Part shown: positions 17,631 through 25,902 of the stretch, one piece after another
Position numbering within the stretch: position 1 is the first letter of the stretch
How the letters are laid out: each line of letters starts with the position of its first letter
NCBI RefSeq assembly: GCF_016863555.1
Contig: NZ_BOPC01000022.1
Span: 62,001-126,000 of the forward strand
Direction of reading: 5' to 3'
From: Micromonospora qiuiae
GTDB lineage: Bacteria; Actinomycetota; Actinomycetes; Mycobacteriales; Micromonosporaceae
Length of the DNA: 64,000 nucleotides
Program-made: the position numbers and the translations under genes
The notes under the pieces: generated by a model
Told to the model about the DNA's origin: nothing
Database searches by the model: none
The model's input: only the letters and a program-made list of their open reading frames with translations

Positions 17631-18142
17631 CCGGTCACCCCCATCTCGGCCAGAACCAACCGTAGTGAGCGCAGGGCGTAGTGCGTCCGGGACTTCACCG
17701 TGCCCGGCGGCACGCCGAGTCGGGAAGCCGCCTCGGCCACCGATCGTCCCTGGTAGAAGCATTCGACCAGAACGTCTCGATGGGATGGGCTGAGCCGGTT
17801 GAGCGCCTCGGCGACGGTCCACGCCTCGACGGCGCGTTCGGTCTCGTCGACCACCTCCGGCGGCTCGGGCAGCTCATCGGTGTAGACCTCGCCGACGCGG
17901 GTCGAACGCCGCCGCCAGGCGTCGATGGCCAGGTTGCGCGCGGTGGTGAAGAGCCAGGCGCGCACCGAGCCACGACGCGGGTCGAGCGACTCCGGATGCC
18001 GCCAGGCCCGCAGCAGGGTCTCCTGCACCAGATCCTCGGCCCGCTGCCGGTCACCGTTGACCAGCCGCAGGGCGTGCGCGTACAGCGCCTCGCCGTGCTC
18101 GTCGTGCAGGGCGCGCAGCAGGTGGGCGTCGTGGTCGCTGAT
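17627..18142 (-). CDS. ECF RNA polymerase sigma factor with apparent ATC start
   Basis: About 171 residues if translation begins at the ATC at 18142. Region 2 is clear (EDLVQETLLRAWRHPE, then AWLFTTARNLAIDAWRR), as is region 4 (LSPSHRDVLVECFYQGRSVAEAASRLGVPPGTVKSRTHYALRSLR). The frame has no ATG, GTG or TTG between an upstream TAA (near 18180) and the GTG at 18028, which lies inside region 2. GGAGAGG immediately upstream makes the ATC codon at 18140-18142 the best start and gives a full-length protein. Overlaps its anti-sigma gene by 4 bases. SigK/SigL-like ECF group by shape. Confidence 0.88.
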   Translation of the reverse strand: MSDHDAHLLRALHDEHGEALYAHALRLVNGDRQRAEDLVQETLLRAWRHPESLDPRRGSVRAWLFTTARNLAIDAWRRRSTRVGEVYTDELPEPPEVVDETERAVEAWTVAEALNRLSPSHRDVLVECFYQGRSVAEAASRLGVPPGTVKSRTHYALRSLRLVLAEMGVTG

Positions 18143-18212
18143 GGTCCTCTCCTCGCTCTCGTATGAGCGGGCGCGGCGTTACGACCGGAGATACGTGCGG
18201 TCACGCCGATCG

Positions 18213-18269
18213 GTTCAGCCCCAGCTCAACCTGGGATTCCCAGCGAGGTTCATCGCCGGTTCAGATCGA
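18213..18269 (+). promoter_or_regulatory. Likely PHO box (PhoP direct repeats)
   Basis: Two pairs of 11-base direct repeat units. 18213-18223 and 18224-18234 begin GTTCA and GCTCA; 18248-18258 and 18259-18269 both begin GTTCA. Eleven-base units with a GTTCA core are the known PhoP binding pattern in Streptomyces. They lie 95-150 bases upstream of the PhoX phosphatase start, in the gap shared with the divergent sigma operon. Confidence 0.65.
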
Positions 18270-18363
18270 GGCCGACCCGCGCTCACCAGGCCCTCCTAGC
18301 GTCCGGCGGGTATGCGCCGGTGAGCTGCGCCGGCGTGCTCCGAACCTCAGGAGGCTTTCGCAC

Positions 18364-20490
18364 ATGAGCGACCGTCCCCGACTGCTGCCGCTGCTGGCCA
18401 CCCCCCGCCACGGCAGTCGCGACGTCATGACCTGTCTCTACCGCTGTGGCAACGCTTGTGATCACCCGGTCCCCAACACCTCGGACAACGCGTACTTCGG
18501 CGATCTGGTGAGCGCCGAGGTCTCCCGCCGCGGCGTGGTCCGCGCCGGTACGGTCGGCGCCCTGGTGCTCGGCCTCGGCAGTGCCGCCGGGACGGCGGCC
18601 GGTGCCGGTGCCGCCGCCGCGGCGCCGAACTCTCCGGCGCCGCCCGCAGCCGCCGCGTCGCGTGGCGGTGCTGGCAAGGGCATCGGCAGCGGTGCGCTGA
18701 CCTTCCAGCCCATCCCGCCGAACACCCTGGACACCTTCGTGGTGCCCAACGGCTACGACCACGCCGTGCTGATCCGCTGGGGCGACCCGGTGTTGCCCGG
18801 CGCGCCGAAGTTCGACCTGCGCCGGCAGACCGCCGCCGCTCAGGCCCGGCAGTTCGGCTACAACAACGACTACGTCGGCGTGCTGCCGCTGGACAAGGCC
18901 GGCCGGCGCGCACTGCTCGTGGTCAACCACGAGTACACCAACGAGGACCTGATGTTCCCGGGCTTCACCAGCCACGACGCGCTCACCGTCGAGCAGGTAC
19001 GGGTGGCGATGGCCGCGCACGGCATGTCGGTGGTGGAGATCGAGCGGGTGGACGGCACCGGCCAGTGGCGGACCGTCACCTCCGGCCGCCGCCAGTACAA
19101 CCGTCGGGTCGATGCGCTGAGCAGCACCTTCGAGCTGACCGGCCCGGCGGCCGGCTCGGCCTTTGTGAAGACTGCGGCCGACCCGTTGGGCCGCACCGTC
19201 ATCGGTACGCTGAACAACTGCGCCGGTGGGGTGACCCCCTGGGGCACGGTGCTCTCCGGTGAGGAGAACTTCAACCAGTACTTCGTCGGTGGCGACGGTG
19301 CGCCGGAGGCCGAGAAATCCCGGCTGGCCCGCTACGGCATCAACACCACCGCCCGCTACCCCAGCGGCAACCGGAAATGGGACCGCGCCGCCGACCGCTT
19401 CGACCTCGCCAAGCACCCGAACGAGGCGAACCGGCACGGCTGGATCGTGGAGATCGACCCGTACGACCCGGACAGCCGCCCGCGTAAGCACACCGCGCTG
19501 GGACGGTTCAAGCACGAGGGCGCGAACGTCATCGTTGCCCGAAGCGGGCACGTGGTCGCGTACATGGGCGACGACGAGCGCTTCGACTACCTCTACAAGT
19601 TCGTCTCGGACAAGAAGTTCATGAAGGGCTCCTCTCCGGTCGCCCGCAGGCACAACCTGACCCTGCTGGAGTCCGGCGCCCTATACGTCGCCCGGCTGGA
19701 GCAGACCAGCGCCGACGAGATCGACGGGTCCGGCAGGCTGCCGAGCGACGGGGCCTTCAACGGCAAGGGCCGCTGGATCAAGCTGGTCAGCGGCACGCGT
19801 TCGCACGTGGCCGGGATGACCGCCGCCGAGGTGCTCACCTTCACCCGGCTCGCCGGCGACAAGGTCGGCGCCACCAAGATGGACCGGCCCGAGGACGTCG
19901 AGCCGAACCTGCTCACCGGCAAGGTGTACGTGGCACTGACGAACAACACCGCCCGGGGTGTCGGCAGCAACCCTAAGCCGGACGAGGCCAACCCGCGTAC
20001 CGCCAACCGGCACGGGCAGATCCTCGAGCTGGTCGAGGACCGGGCGGACAACACCGCCGAGAGTTTTACCTGGTCGCTGCCGATCGTCTGCGGCGATCCG
20101 GCGGACGAGTCCACCTACTTCGCCGGATACGACAAGACCAAGGTTTCGCCGATCTCCTGCCCGGACAACGTGGCCTTCGACGCCACCGGCAACCTGTGGA
20201 TCTCCACTGACGGCAACGCGCTGGGCAGCAACGACGGCCTTTTCGCCACCGCCCTTCAGGGGCCGGAGCGGGGTCACCTGAAGCAGTTCCTGACCGTGCC
20301 GTACGGCGCGGAGACCTGCGGACCGTTCATCACCGACGACAACCGCTCGGTTTTCGTGGCCGTGCAGCACCCTGGCGAGATCACCGGCGCGACGGTCGAG
20401 AACCCGGCCTCCACCTGGCCCGACGGCGACTACGCCAAGCCGGGCGTGGTGGTCACCTGGCGGCTGGACGGCGGACCGATCGGTAGCTGA
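18364..20490 (+). CDS. phoX: PhoX-family alkaline phosphatase (DUF839)
   Basis: 708 residues, ATG at 18364 with AGGAGG 9 bases upstream. A twin-arginine export signal lies around R55-R56 (SRRGVVRAGTVGALVLGLG), so it folds before export. The hallmark LNNCAGGVTPWGTVLSGEENFNQYF region gives metal ligands C286 and E300/E301, matching the Ca/Fe-binding residues of known PhoX. It releases phosphate from organic phosphoesters outside the cell. The long N-terminal extension before the Tat signal is normal for actinobacterial forms. A likely PHO box upstream supports phosphate-starvation control. It ends at a strong terminator. Confidence 0.92.
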   Translation: MSDRPRLLPLLATPRHGSRDVMTCLYRCGNACDHPVPNTSDNAYFGDLVSAEVSRRGVVRAGTVGALVLGLGSAAGTAAGAGAAAAAPNSPAPPAAAASRGGAGKGIGSGALTFQPIPPNTLDTFVVPNGYDHAVLIRWGDPVLPGAPKFDLRRQTAAAQARQFGYNNDYVGVLPLDKAGRRALLVVNHEYTNEDLMFPGFTSHDALTVEQVRVAMAAHGMSVVEIERVDGTGQWRTVTSGRRQYNRRVDALSSTFELTGPAAGSAFVKTAADPLGRTVIGTLNNCAGGVTPWGTVLSGEENFNQYFVGGDGAPEAEKSRLARYGINTTARYPSGNRKWDRAADRFDLAKHPNEANRHGWIVEIDPYDPDSRPRKHTALGRFKHEGANVIVARSGHVVAYMGDDERFDYLYKFVSDKKFMKGSSPVARRHNLTLLESGALYVARLEQTSADEIDGSGRLPSDGAFNGKGRWIKLVSGTRSHVAGMTAAEVLTFTRLAGDKVGATKMDRPEDVEPNLLTGKVYVALTNNTARGVGSNPKPDEANPRTANRHGQILELVEDRADNTAESFTWSLPIVCGDPADESTYFAGYDKTKVSPISCPDNVAFDATGNLWISTDGNALGSNDGLFATALQGPERGHLKQFLTVPYGAETCGPFITDDNRSVFVAVQHPGEITGATVENPASTWPDGDYAKPGVVVTWRLDGGPIGS

Positions 20491-20501
20491 CCGCCGCTGG
20501 C

Positions 20502-20536
20502 CGACGGCCCTCTTCCCACCAGGGAGAGGGCCGTCG
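20502..20536. terminator. Bidirectional terminator between phoX and the IclR gene
   Basis: About 15-bp stem with one bulged T (20502-20517 with 20522-20536) and a short loop, placed between two convergent genes 49 bases apart. Confidence 0.8.
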
Positions 20537-20539
20537 TGC

Positions 20540-21337
20540 TCAGTTCTCGGCGGCCAGACACTCGGCGAGCGTACGGGCGGCAGCGAGCAGTCTCGTCCGG
20601 ACCACCCGGGCGGAGGTCATCATCTCGCTGGCCGGCAGCGCGCAGGCCAGCACCGTCCGCCGTTCCATGTCCTTGTCCGGGCTGATCAGCACCGCGGCGC
20701 AGGCCACCCCCTGCCGGTACTGGCCCATCTCCAACTGCATCCCGCGCCGCTCCCCTGCGGCCAGGTCGGCCTCGAACGCCTCGGGAGTGGTCAGGGTGGC
20801 GCTGGTGAACGGCCGCATGCCGTAGTCGCGCAGATAGCGAAGGCGCTGCTCGGCGGTGAGCGTGGCGAGCAGGGCCTTGCCCAGCGCGGTCGCGTGCGCC
20901 CCCTCGTCGAACCCGGGGATGAGTTCCTCCAGGTGCGGCGAGCGGCTTCCCTCCGCCACGGCGGTGATCGCCACCTGGCCGCCCACGAACCGGCCGAGGT
21001 AGTGGCTCCAACCGGTCTCCAGGGCCGTCCGGCGCAGGTTCTCCCCGATCGCGGGTGAACCGCGGAACGCGGCGACCAGTTCGCGGTAGCGGTCGGCGAC
21101 CTCCAAGCCGACGATGTAGGTGCCGTCCTCCCGGCGGATCACATAGCCTTCGTACGCGAGGGTGCGAACCAGGTGGTACGTGGTCGCCACAGTCAGCTCG
21201 CATCGCCGGGCGATCTGCTTCACCGTGAGCCCGCGGGGGGCACGACCGACCGACTCGAGCACTCGCAGTGCGCGGGAGACGCTCCGGATCAGATCCGAAG
21301 GTTCCGCCAGGGGGTCACGCACAACCACCTCCGCCAC
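20540..21337 (-). CDS. IclR-family transcriptional regulator
   Basis: 265 residues, GTG start at 21337. An N-terminal winged helix (SVSRALRVLESVGRAPRGLTVKQIARRCELTVATTYHLVRTLAYEGYV) is followed by the IclR effector domain (GSRSPHLEELIPGFDEGAHATALGKALLATL, the conserved ATALGKALLA segment, and GQYRQGVACAAVLI). It binds a small carbon compound and controls a nearby or distant operon. The genes around it do not reveal the ligand; phoX is convergent and the prenyl synthase is on the same strand but distant. Confidence 0.92.
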   Translation of the reverse strand: MAEVVVRDPLAEPSDLIRSVSRALRVLESVGRAPRGLTVKQIARRCELTVATTYHLVRTLAYEGYVIRREDGTYIVGLEVADRYRELVAAFRGSPAIGENLRRTALETGWSHYLGRFVGGQVAITAVAEGSRSPHLEELIPGFDEGAHATALGKALLATLTAEQRLRYLRDYGMRPFTSATLTTPEAFEADLAAGERRGMQLEMGQYRQGVACAAVLISPDKDMERRTVLACALPASEMMTSARVVRTRLLAAARTLAECLAAEN

Positions 21338-21457
21338 CGGGGACTTACACCATATGAAAAAGCGGCCCGTCGCGAAATGCCTGATCGGGTGGAGCGTCCA
21401 AGGTCATCACGTACGCGAGGTGATTTCGGCCGCACTTTGCGTCGCGGAGATGCGGCT

Positions 21458-21481
21458 GGCATAGGTTGGCCTCACTATGCC
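21458..21481. promoter_or_regulatory. Inverted repeat, possible operator
   Basis: A 7-bp perfect inverted repeat GGCATAG/CTATGCC separated by 10 bases, in the 228-base gap upstream of the IclR gene. The core also resembles a weak DtxR-type half site. Regulator unknown. Confidence 0.35.
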
Positions 21482-21565
21482 CCACACCGCCCCGATCCGC
21501 ACCCTCGAAGCCGTCGCGCATCCCGTCCGCACCAGCGCGGTCGCCGTGGCCGTAGTGGGTGCGGT

Positions 21566-22636
21566 TCAGTTGGTGCGATCGGCGATGTGGTCGCAGAGGA
21601 ACTCGAGAGCCTGCCGGGAGGGGGTGTTCGGCAGAGGTGCGAGCTGGGCGCGGGCGTCTTCGGCGTAACTGCGGACGGTTTCGCGGGCGTGCTTGAGCGC
21701 TGGGCTCTCGCGAAGCAGGTTGAGCGCCTCGGCGTGCAGGGCGTCGTCGGTCAGTGGGCCGGTGGCCAGGATCTCCCGCAGCCGCACGGACGCGGCGTCC
21801 GCGTCGTCCGACGCGAGGGCGTAGAGCACCGGAAGGGTCGGCACACCCTCCCGCAGATCGGTGCCGGGCGTCTTGCCGGACTCCGCCGACTCGCTGGCGA
21901 TGTCGAGCAGGTCGTCGGAGAGCTGGAACGCCAGCCCGATGGTCTCGCCGTACCCGGCGAGCGCCGCCACGTGCTCCGGCGCGGCCCCGCTGAACAGGCC
22001 GCCGAAGTGCGCGCTGGTGGCGATCAGCGAGCCGGTCTTCTCCGCGATCACGTGCAGGTAGTGGGCCACCGGGTCGTCGCCGGGGCGGGGACCGACGGTC
22101 TCGGCGATCTGACCGTGCACCAGCCGGGCGAAGGTGCGCGCCTGCCGGCGTACCGCCTCGGGGCCCAGCTCGGCGGCGACGTCCGCGGCCCGGGCGAAGA
22201 GGTAGTCACCGACCAGAATGGCCACTGAGTTGGTCCACCTCGAGTTGGCGCTCGGCGCCCCCCGGCGCACCGAAGCCTCGTCCATCACGTCGTCGTGGTA
22301 CAGCGTCGCGAGGTGGGTCAGCTCCACCACCACGGCGGCCGAGACGACCTCCGCGCGGGTCGGATCGCCGAACTGGGCACCCAACGCCACCAGCAGCGGC
22401 CGGAACCGCTTACCGCCGGCCTCCACCAGGTGCCGGGCCGCCTCGGTCACGAACGGATCGGCACTGGCGACGGTGTCCCGCAGCTCCGCCTCGACGCCCT
22501 CGAGCAGGCCCAGCACGGATTCCTCGGTGCGGGCATCGACGAGACGAAGGCCGAGCGCGCCGAAATGAACCGGGCCGCCTCCGCCCCGGCGGCCGCCGGA
22601 AGCGGTGGCACCTGCACGCTCGTCACCCCGAATCAC
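21566..22636 (-). CDS. All-trans polyprenyl diphosphate synthase (menaquinone side chain)
   Basis: About 356 residues from the GTG at 22636, with GGAG 5 bases upstream; a longer frame runs upstream without coding character. First aspartate-rich motif DDVMD (115-119, in LYHDDVMDEASVRRG), GGKRFRP substrate loop (74-80), and second motif QLSDDLLD. The enzyme adds isoprenyl units to an allylic starter to make the long menaquinone tail (hepta- to nonaprenyl by family). It lies on the same strand 107 bases after nuoN, beside other menaquinone genes, so this role is favoured over carotenoid synthesis. Chain length cannot be read here. Confidence 0.88.
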   Translation of the reverse strand: MIRGDERAGATASGGRRGGGGPVHFGALGLRLVDARTEESVLGLLEGVEAELRDTVASADPFVTEAARHLVEAGGKRFRPLLVALGAQFGDPTRAEVVSAAVVVELTHLATLYHDDVMDEASVRRGAPSANSRWTNSVAILVGDYLFARAADVAAELGPEAVRRQARTFARLVHGQIAETVGPRPGDDPVAHYLHVIAEKTGSLIATSAHFGGLFSGAAPEHVAALAGYGETIGLAFQLSDDLLDIASESAESGKTPGTDLREGVPTLPVLYALASDDADAASVRLREILATGPLTDDALHAEALNLLRESPALKHARETVRSYAEDARAQLAPLPNTPSRQALEFLCDHIADRTN

Positions 22637-22689
22637 CACGTCTCCACCATGCCACACGGGCTCTACCTGCACCGGACCGGGGAGGCGCG

Positions 22690-22726
22690 GCGAGGGCCAG
22701 CCCACAGGTGCGGGACCGGCCCTCGC
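22690..22726 (-). terminator. Possible terminator after nuoN
   Basis: A 9-bp perfect inverted repeat (22690-22698 with 22718-22726) and 19-base loop beginning 18 bases past nuoN. It may end the nuo transcript or only weaken read-through into the prenyl synthase gene. Confidence 0.45.
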
Positions 22727-22743
22727 GGGAACCGCTTTCGCGG

Positions 22744-24294
22744 CTACCGAACGAAGTCCGCAGCTCCGGTGGCCAGGTCGAGCAGCGGCCCCGGAACGAC
22801 GCCGAGCACCAGGGTGGCGATCACCCCGATGGCCAGCGCCGCCGAGGTCAGCCCGCCAGGCACGGTGACGGTCGGGGTCGTCTCGCCGGGCTCCGAGAGC
22901 CACATCATCACCACGACCCGCAGGTAGGGGAAGGCCAGCACCATGCTGGTCAGCACGCCGGCGATCACCAACCAGACCTGCCCACCACTGAGGGCCGGGC
23001 CGAACACCGCGAACTTGCTGATGAAGCCGCTGGTCAGCGGGATGCCCGCGAAGGCGAGCAGGATGAAGGTGAACAGCGAGGCGTAGAGCGGCGAGCGCCG
23101 CCCGAGGCCGGCCCAGCGGGACAGGTGGGTGGCCTCCCCGTCGGCGTCGCGCACCAGAGTCACCACCGCGAACGCGGCCAGCACCGTGAAGCCGTACGCG
23201 ACCAGGTAGAACATGGTGCCCGAGAGCCCCTCCGGGCCCGGTGCCAGCACGCCGACCAGCAGGTATCCGGCGTTGGCGATGGAGGAGTACGCCAGCAGCC
23301 GCTTGATGTCGGTCTGGGTGACCGCGAGCACTGCGCCGACCAGCATGGTGAGCACCGCCACCGCGCCGAGTACCGGGGTGAAGTCCCAGCGGGCCCCCTC
23401 GAAGGCGACGTGGAACACCCGCAGCAGCGCGCCGAAGGCGGCGACCTTGGTGCAGGCCGCCATGAAGCCGGTGATCGGGGTCGGCGCGCCCTGGTAGACG
23501 TCCGGCGTCCAGACGTGGAACGGCGCGGCAGCCGCCTTGAACAGCAGGCCGATCGCGACCAGCGCCATGCCGGCGAAGAGCAGTACCCGGCTCTGCGTCG
23601 AGTTGGCCACCGCCGCGTGGATGGTGGAGAAGTCGACCCCGGCCTGGCGGTCGCCCATGCCGGCGGTGAAGCCGTAGAGCAGCGCCAGCCCGAACAGGAA
23701 GAAGGCCGAGGCGTACGCGCCGAGCAGGAAGTACTTCATCGCCGCCTCCTGGCTCAGCAGCCGCCGGCGGCGGGCCAGCGCGCAGAGCAGGTAGAGCGGC
23801 AGCGAGAAGACCTCGAGCGCGATGAACATGGTCAGCAGGTCGTTGGCCGACACGAAGATCAGCATGCCGCCGACGGCGAAGGTGACCAGCGGGTAGACCT
23901 CGCCCGCCCCACCGGCGCGCTCGGCCTGCCGCCGGTCGTCCGGCGAGTCAGCGGTGATGGCGGCCTGGGCGACGAACGCCCCGCCCCGCTCGATCGCCCG
24001 CTCACCGACCAGCAGCAGCGCCACCGCCGACAGCACCAGGATCGCACCCTGGAGGAACAGCGTCGGGCCGTCGATGGCGATCACACCGAAGGTGATCACC
24101 CGCTTGTCGGCGTTGACCACCACCATGGTCAGCGCGGCGAGCACCGCCAGCAGCGCCAGCGGCAGCTGGACCGGGTGCCGCAGCCGCCGGGGCACGAACG
24201 CCTCGACCAGCACCCCGAGCACCGCCGCGCCCATGATGATCAGAATTGGTGCGATCGCCACATAGTCGATCGGCGGCAGTTCGAACTCGGTCAT
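22744..24294 (-). CDS. nuoN: NADH-quinone oxidoreductase subunit N
   Basis: 516 residues, ATG at 24294 overlapping the nuoM stop (ATGA). An antiporter-like membrane subunit of complex I with about 14 helices. Recognised by its place as last gene of nuoA-N and by the KAAAAPFHVWTPDVYQGAPTPITGFMA segment, which holds the conserved proton-channel lysine and the broken-helix region. It helps pump protons when NADH electrons reduce menaquinone. Confidence 0.95.
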   Translation of the reverse strand: MTEFELPPIDYVAIAPILIIMGAAVLGVLVEAFVPRRLRHPVQLPLALLAVLAALTMVVVNADKRVITFGVIAIDGPTLFLQGAILVLSAVALLLVGERAIERGGAFVAQAAITADSPDDRRQAERAGGAGEVYPLVTFAVGGMLIFVSANDLLTMFIALEVFSLPLYLLCALARRRRLLSQEAAMKYFLLGAYASAFFLFGLALLYGFTAGMGDRQAGVDFSTIHAAVANSTQSRVLLFAGMALVAIGLLFKAAAAPFHVWTPDVYQGAPTPITGFMAACTKVAAFGALLRVFHVAFEGARWDFTPVLGAVAVLTMLVGAVLAVTQTDIKRLLAYSSIANAGYLLVGVLAPGPEGLSGTMFYLVAYGFTVLAAFAVVTLVRDADGEATHLSRWAGLGRRSPLYASLFTFILLAFAGIPLTSGFISKFAVFGPALSGGQVWLVIAGVLTSMVLAFPYLRVVVMMWLSEPGETTPTVTVPGGLTSAALAIGVIATLVLGVVPGPLLDLATGAADFVR

Positions 24295-25823
24295 CGGCTT
24301 GCCTCCTGGACGGTGTCTACCGACGGGGCCGGGTCAGTGCGGCCGACGTCCTCCATGGTCGCCTGGACGGCAGGGTTGATCACGTCCGTCACCGGCTTCG
24401 GGTAGAAGCCGAGCAGCACGATCAGCGCGATCAGCGGGGCGACCACGACCTTCTCGCGCAGGTTGAGGTCGCGCTTCATGCCGTCGATCTCGGTCAGTGC
24501 CGGGTTCAGCGTGCCCTGCGTGGTGCGCTGCACCATCCACAGCACGTACGCCGCGGCCAGGATGATGCCCAGCGTGGCGATCACCGCGACCGGCTTGTTC
24601 ACCGTGAACGTGCCGATCAGCACCAGGAACTCGGAGACGAACGGCGCGGTGCCGGGCAGCGCCAGCGAGGCGAGACCGGCGAAGAAGAACACCCCGGCCA
24701 GCACCGGGACCAGCTTGCCGGCGCCACCGAAGTCGCTGACCAGCGCCGAGCCCCGGCGGGCGACCAGCATGCCCACCACCAGGAAGAGCAGGCCGGTGGC
24801 GAGGCCGTGGTTGAGCATGTAGAGCACCGCGCCGGTGCCCGCCTGGGTGGTGAAGGCGAAGATACCCACGCCGATGAAACCGAAGTGGGCGATCGACGTG
24901 TACGACACCAGCCGCTTCAGGTCGTTCTGACCGACCGCCAGCAGCGCGGCGTAGATGATGCCGACCAGCGCCAACGCCAGCGCCCAGGGCGCGAACCACT
25001 GGGCCGCTTCCGGGAACAGCGGCAGGCAGTAGCGCAGGATGCCGAAGGTGCCGACCTTGTCCAGCACGCCGACCAGCAGCGCGGCGGCTCCGGCCGGGGC
25101 CGCGCCACCGGCGTCCGGCAGCCAGGTGTGGAACGGGAAGAACGGCGCCTTGATGGCGAAGGCGACGAAGAACCCGAGGAACAGCCAGCGCTCCGCACCG
25201 GTGGAGATGTCCACCTGGGACAGCGCGACCCAGTCGAAGGTCTTTCCGCCGAGCACCCAGAGGCCGATCACCGCGGCCAGCATGAACAGGCCGCCGACCA
25301 GGGAGTAGAGGAAGAACTTGACCGCCGCGTACTGCCGCTGGTGGCCGCCGTAGCTGCCGATGAGGAAGTACATCGGCACCAGCATGACCTCGAAGAACAC
25401 GTAGAACAGGAAGACGTCGGCGGCGGCGAAGACACCGAGCATCGTGCACTCGAGGACGAGCAGCAGCGCGAAGTAGGTCGGCACGGACCGCTTCGAGGAC
25501 TCGGCGTCGTGCCAGGAGGCGAGGATCACCAGCGGCACCAGCACCGCGATCAGCATCAGCATGACCAGCGCGATGCCGTCGGCGGCGAAGGTGAAGTTGA
25601 CCCCCCAGTTGGGGATCCACGGGTACGACTCGCGGAACTGGAAGCGGTGGCCATCAACCTGCCAGGTCACCCACATGACCACCGACAGCGCCAGCACCAG
25701 CAGCGACCAGCCGAGCGCGACCTGCTTGGCCAGGGTCGGCCGGCTGCGCGGCAGGAGGGCGACCACCACTGCGCCGACCAGCGGCGCCGCGGTGAGCACC
25801 GAGAGGAACGGGAAGTCGGACAT
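24291..25823 (-). CDS. nuoM: NADH-quinone oxidoreductase subunit M
   Basis: 510 residues, ATG start with GGAGG upstream. Antiporter-like proton-pumping subunit of complex I. The segment FAIKAPFFPFHTWLPDAGGAAPAGAAALLVGVLDKVGTFG contains the conserved channel lysine and HTWLPDA signature. Fourteen or so membrane helices. A 79-base gap separates it from nuoL, the largest gap inside the operon, but no promoter or terminator is evident there. Confidence 0.96.
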   Translation of the reverse strand: MSDFPFLSVLTAAPLVGAVVVALLPRSRPTLAKQVALGWSLLVLALSVVMWVTWQVDGHRFQFRESYPWIPNWGVNFTFAADGIALVMLMLIAVLVPLVILASWHDAESSKRSVPTYFALLLVLECTMLGVFAAADVFLFYVFFEVMLVPMYFLIGSYGGHQRQYAAVKFFLYSLVGGLFMLAAVIGLWVLGGKTFDWVALSQVDISTGAERWLFLGFFVAFAIKAPFFPFHTWLPDAGGAAPAGAAALLVGVLDKVGTFGILRYCLPLFPEAAQWFAPWALALALVGIIYAALLAVGQNDLKRLVSYTSIAHFGFIGVGIFAFTTQAGTGAVLYMLNHGLATGLLFLVVGMLVARRGSALVSDFGGAGKLVPVLAGVFFFAGLASLALPGTAPFVSEFLVLIGTFTVNKPVAVIATLGIILAAAYVLWMVQRTTQGTLNPALTEIDGMKRDLNLREKVVVAPLIALIVLLGFYPKPVTDVINPAVQATMEDVGRTDPAPSVDTVQEASR

Positions 25824-25902
25824 TATGCGGCCTTACCTCCGTCGTCGAAGCGCGGTCCGTCGACGACGGCCGCCTGAGAGGCCGACAGCCTCCTGAGGTC
25901 GA

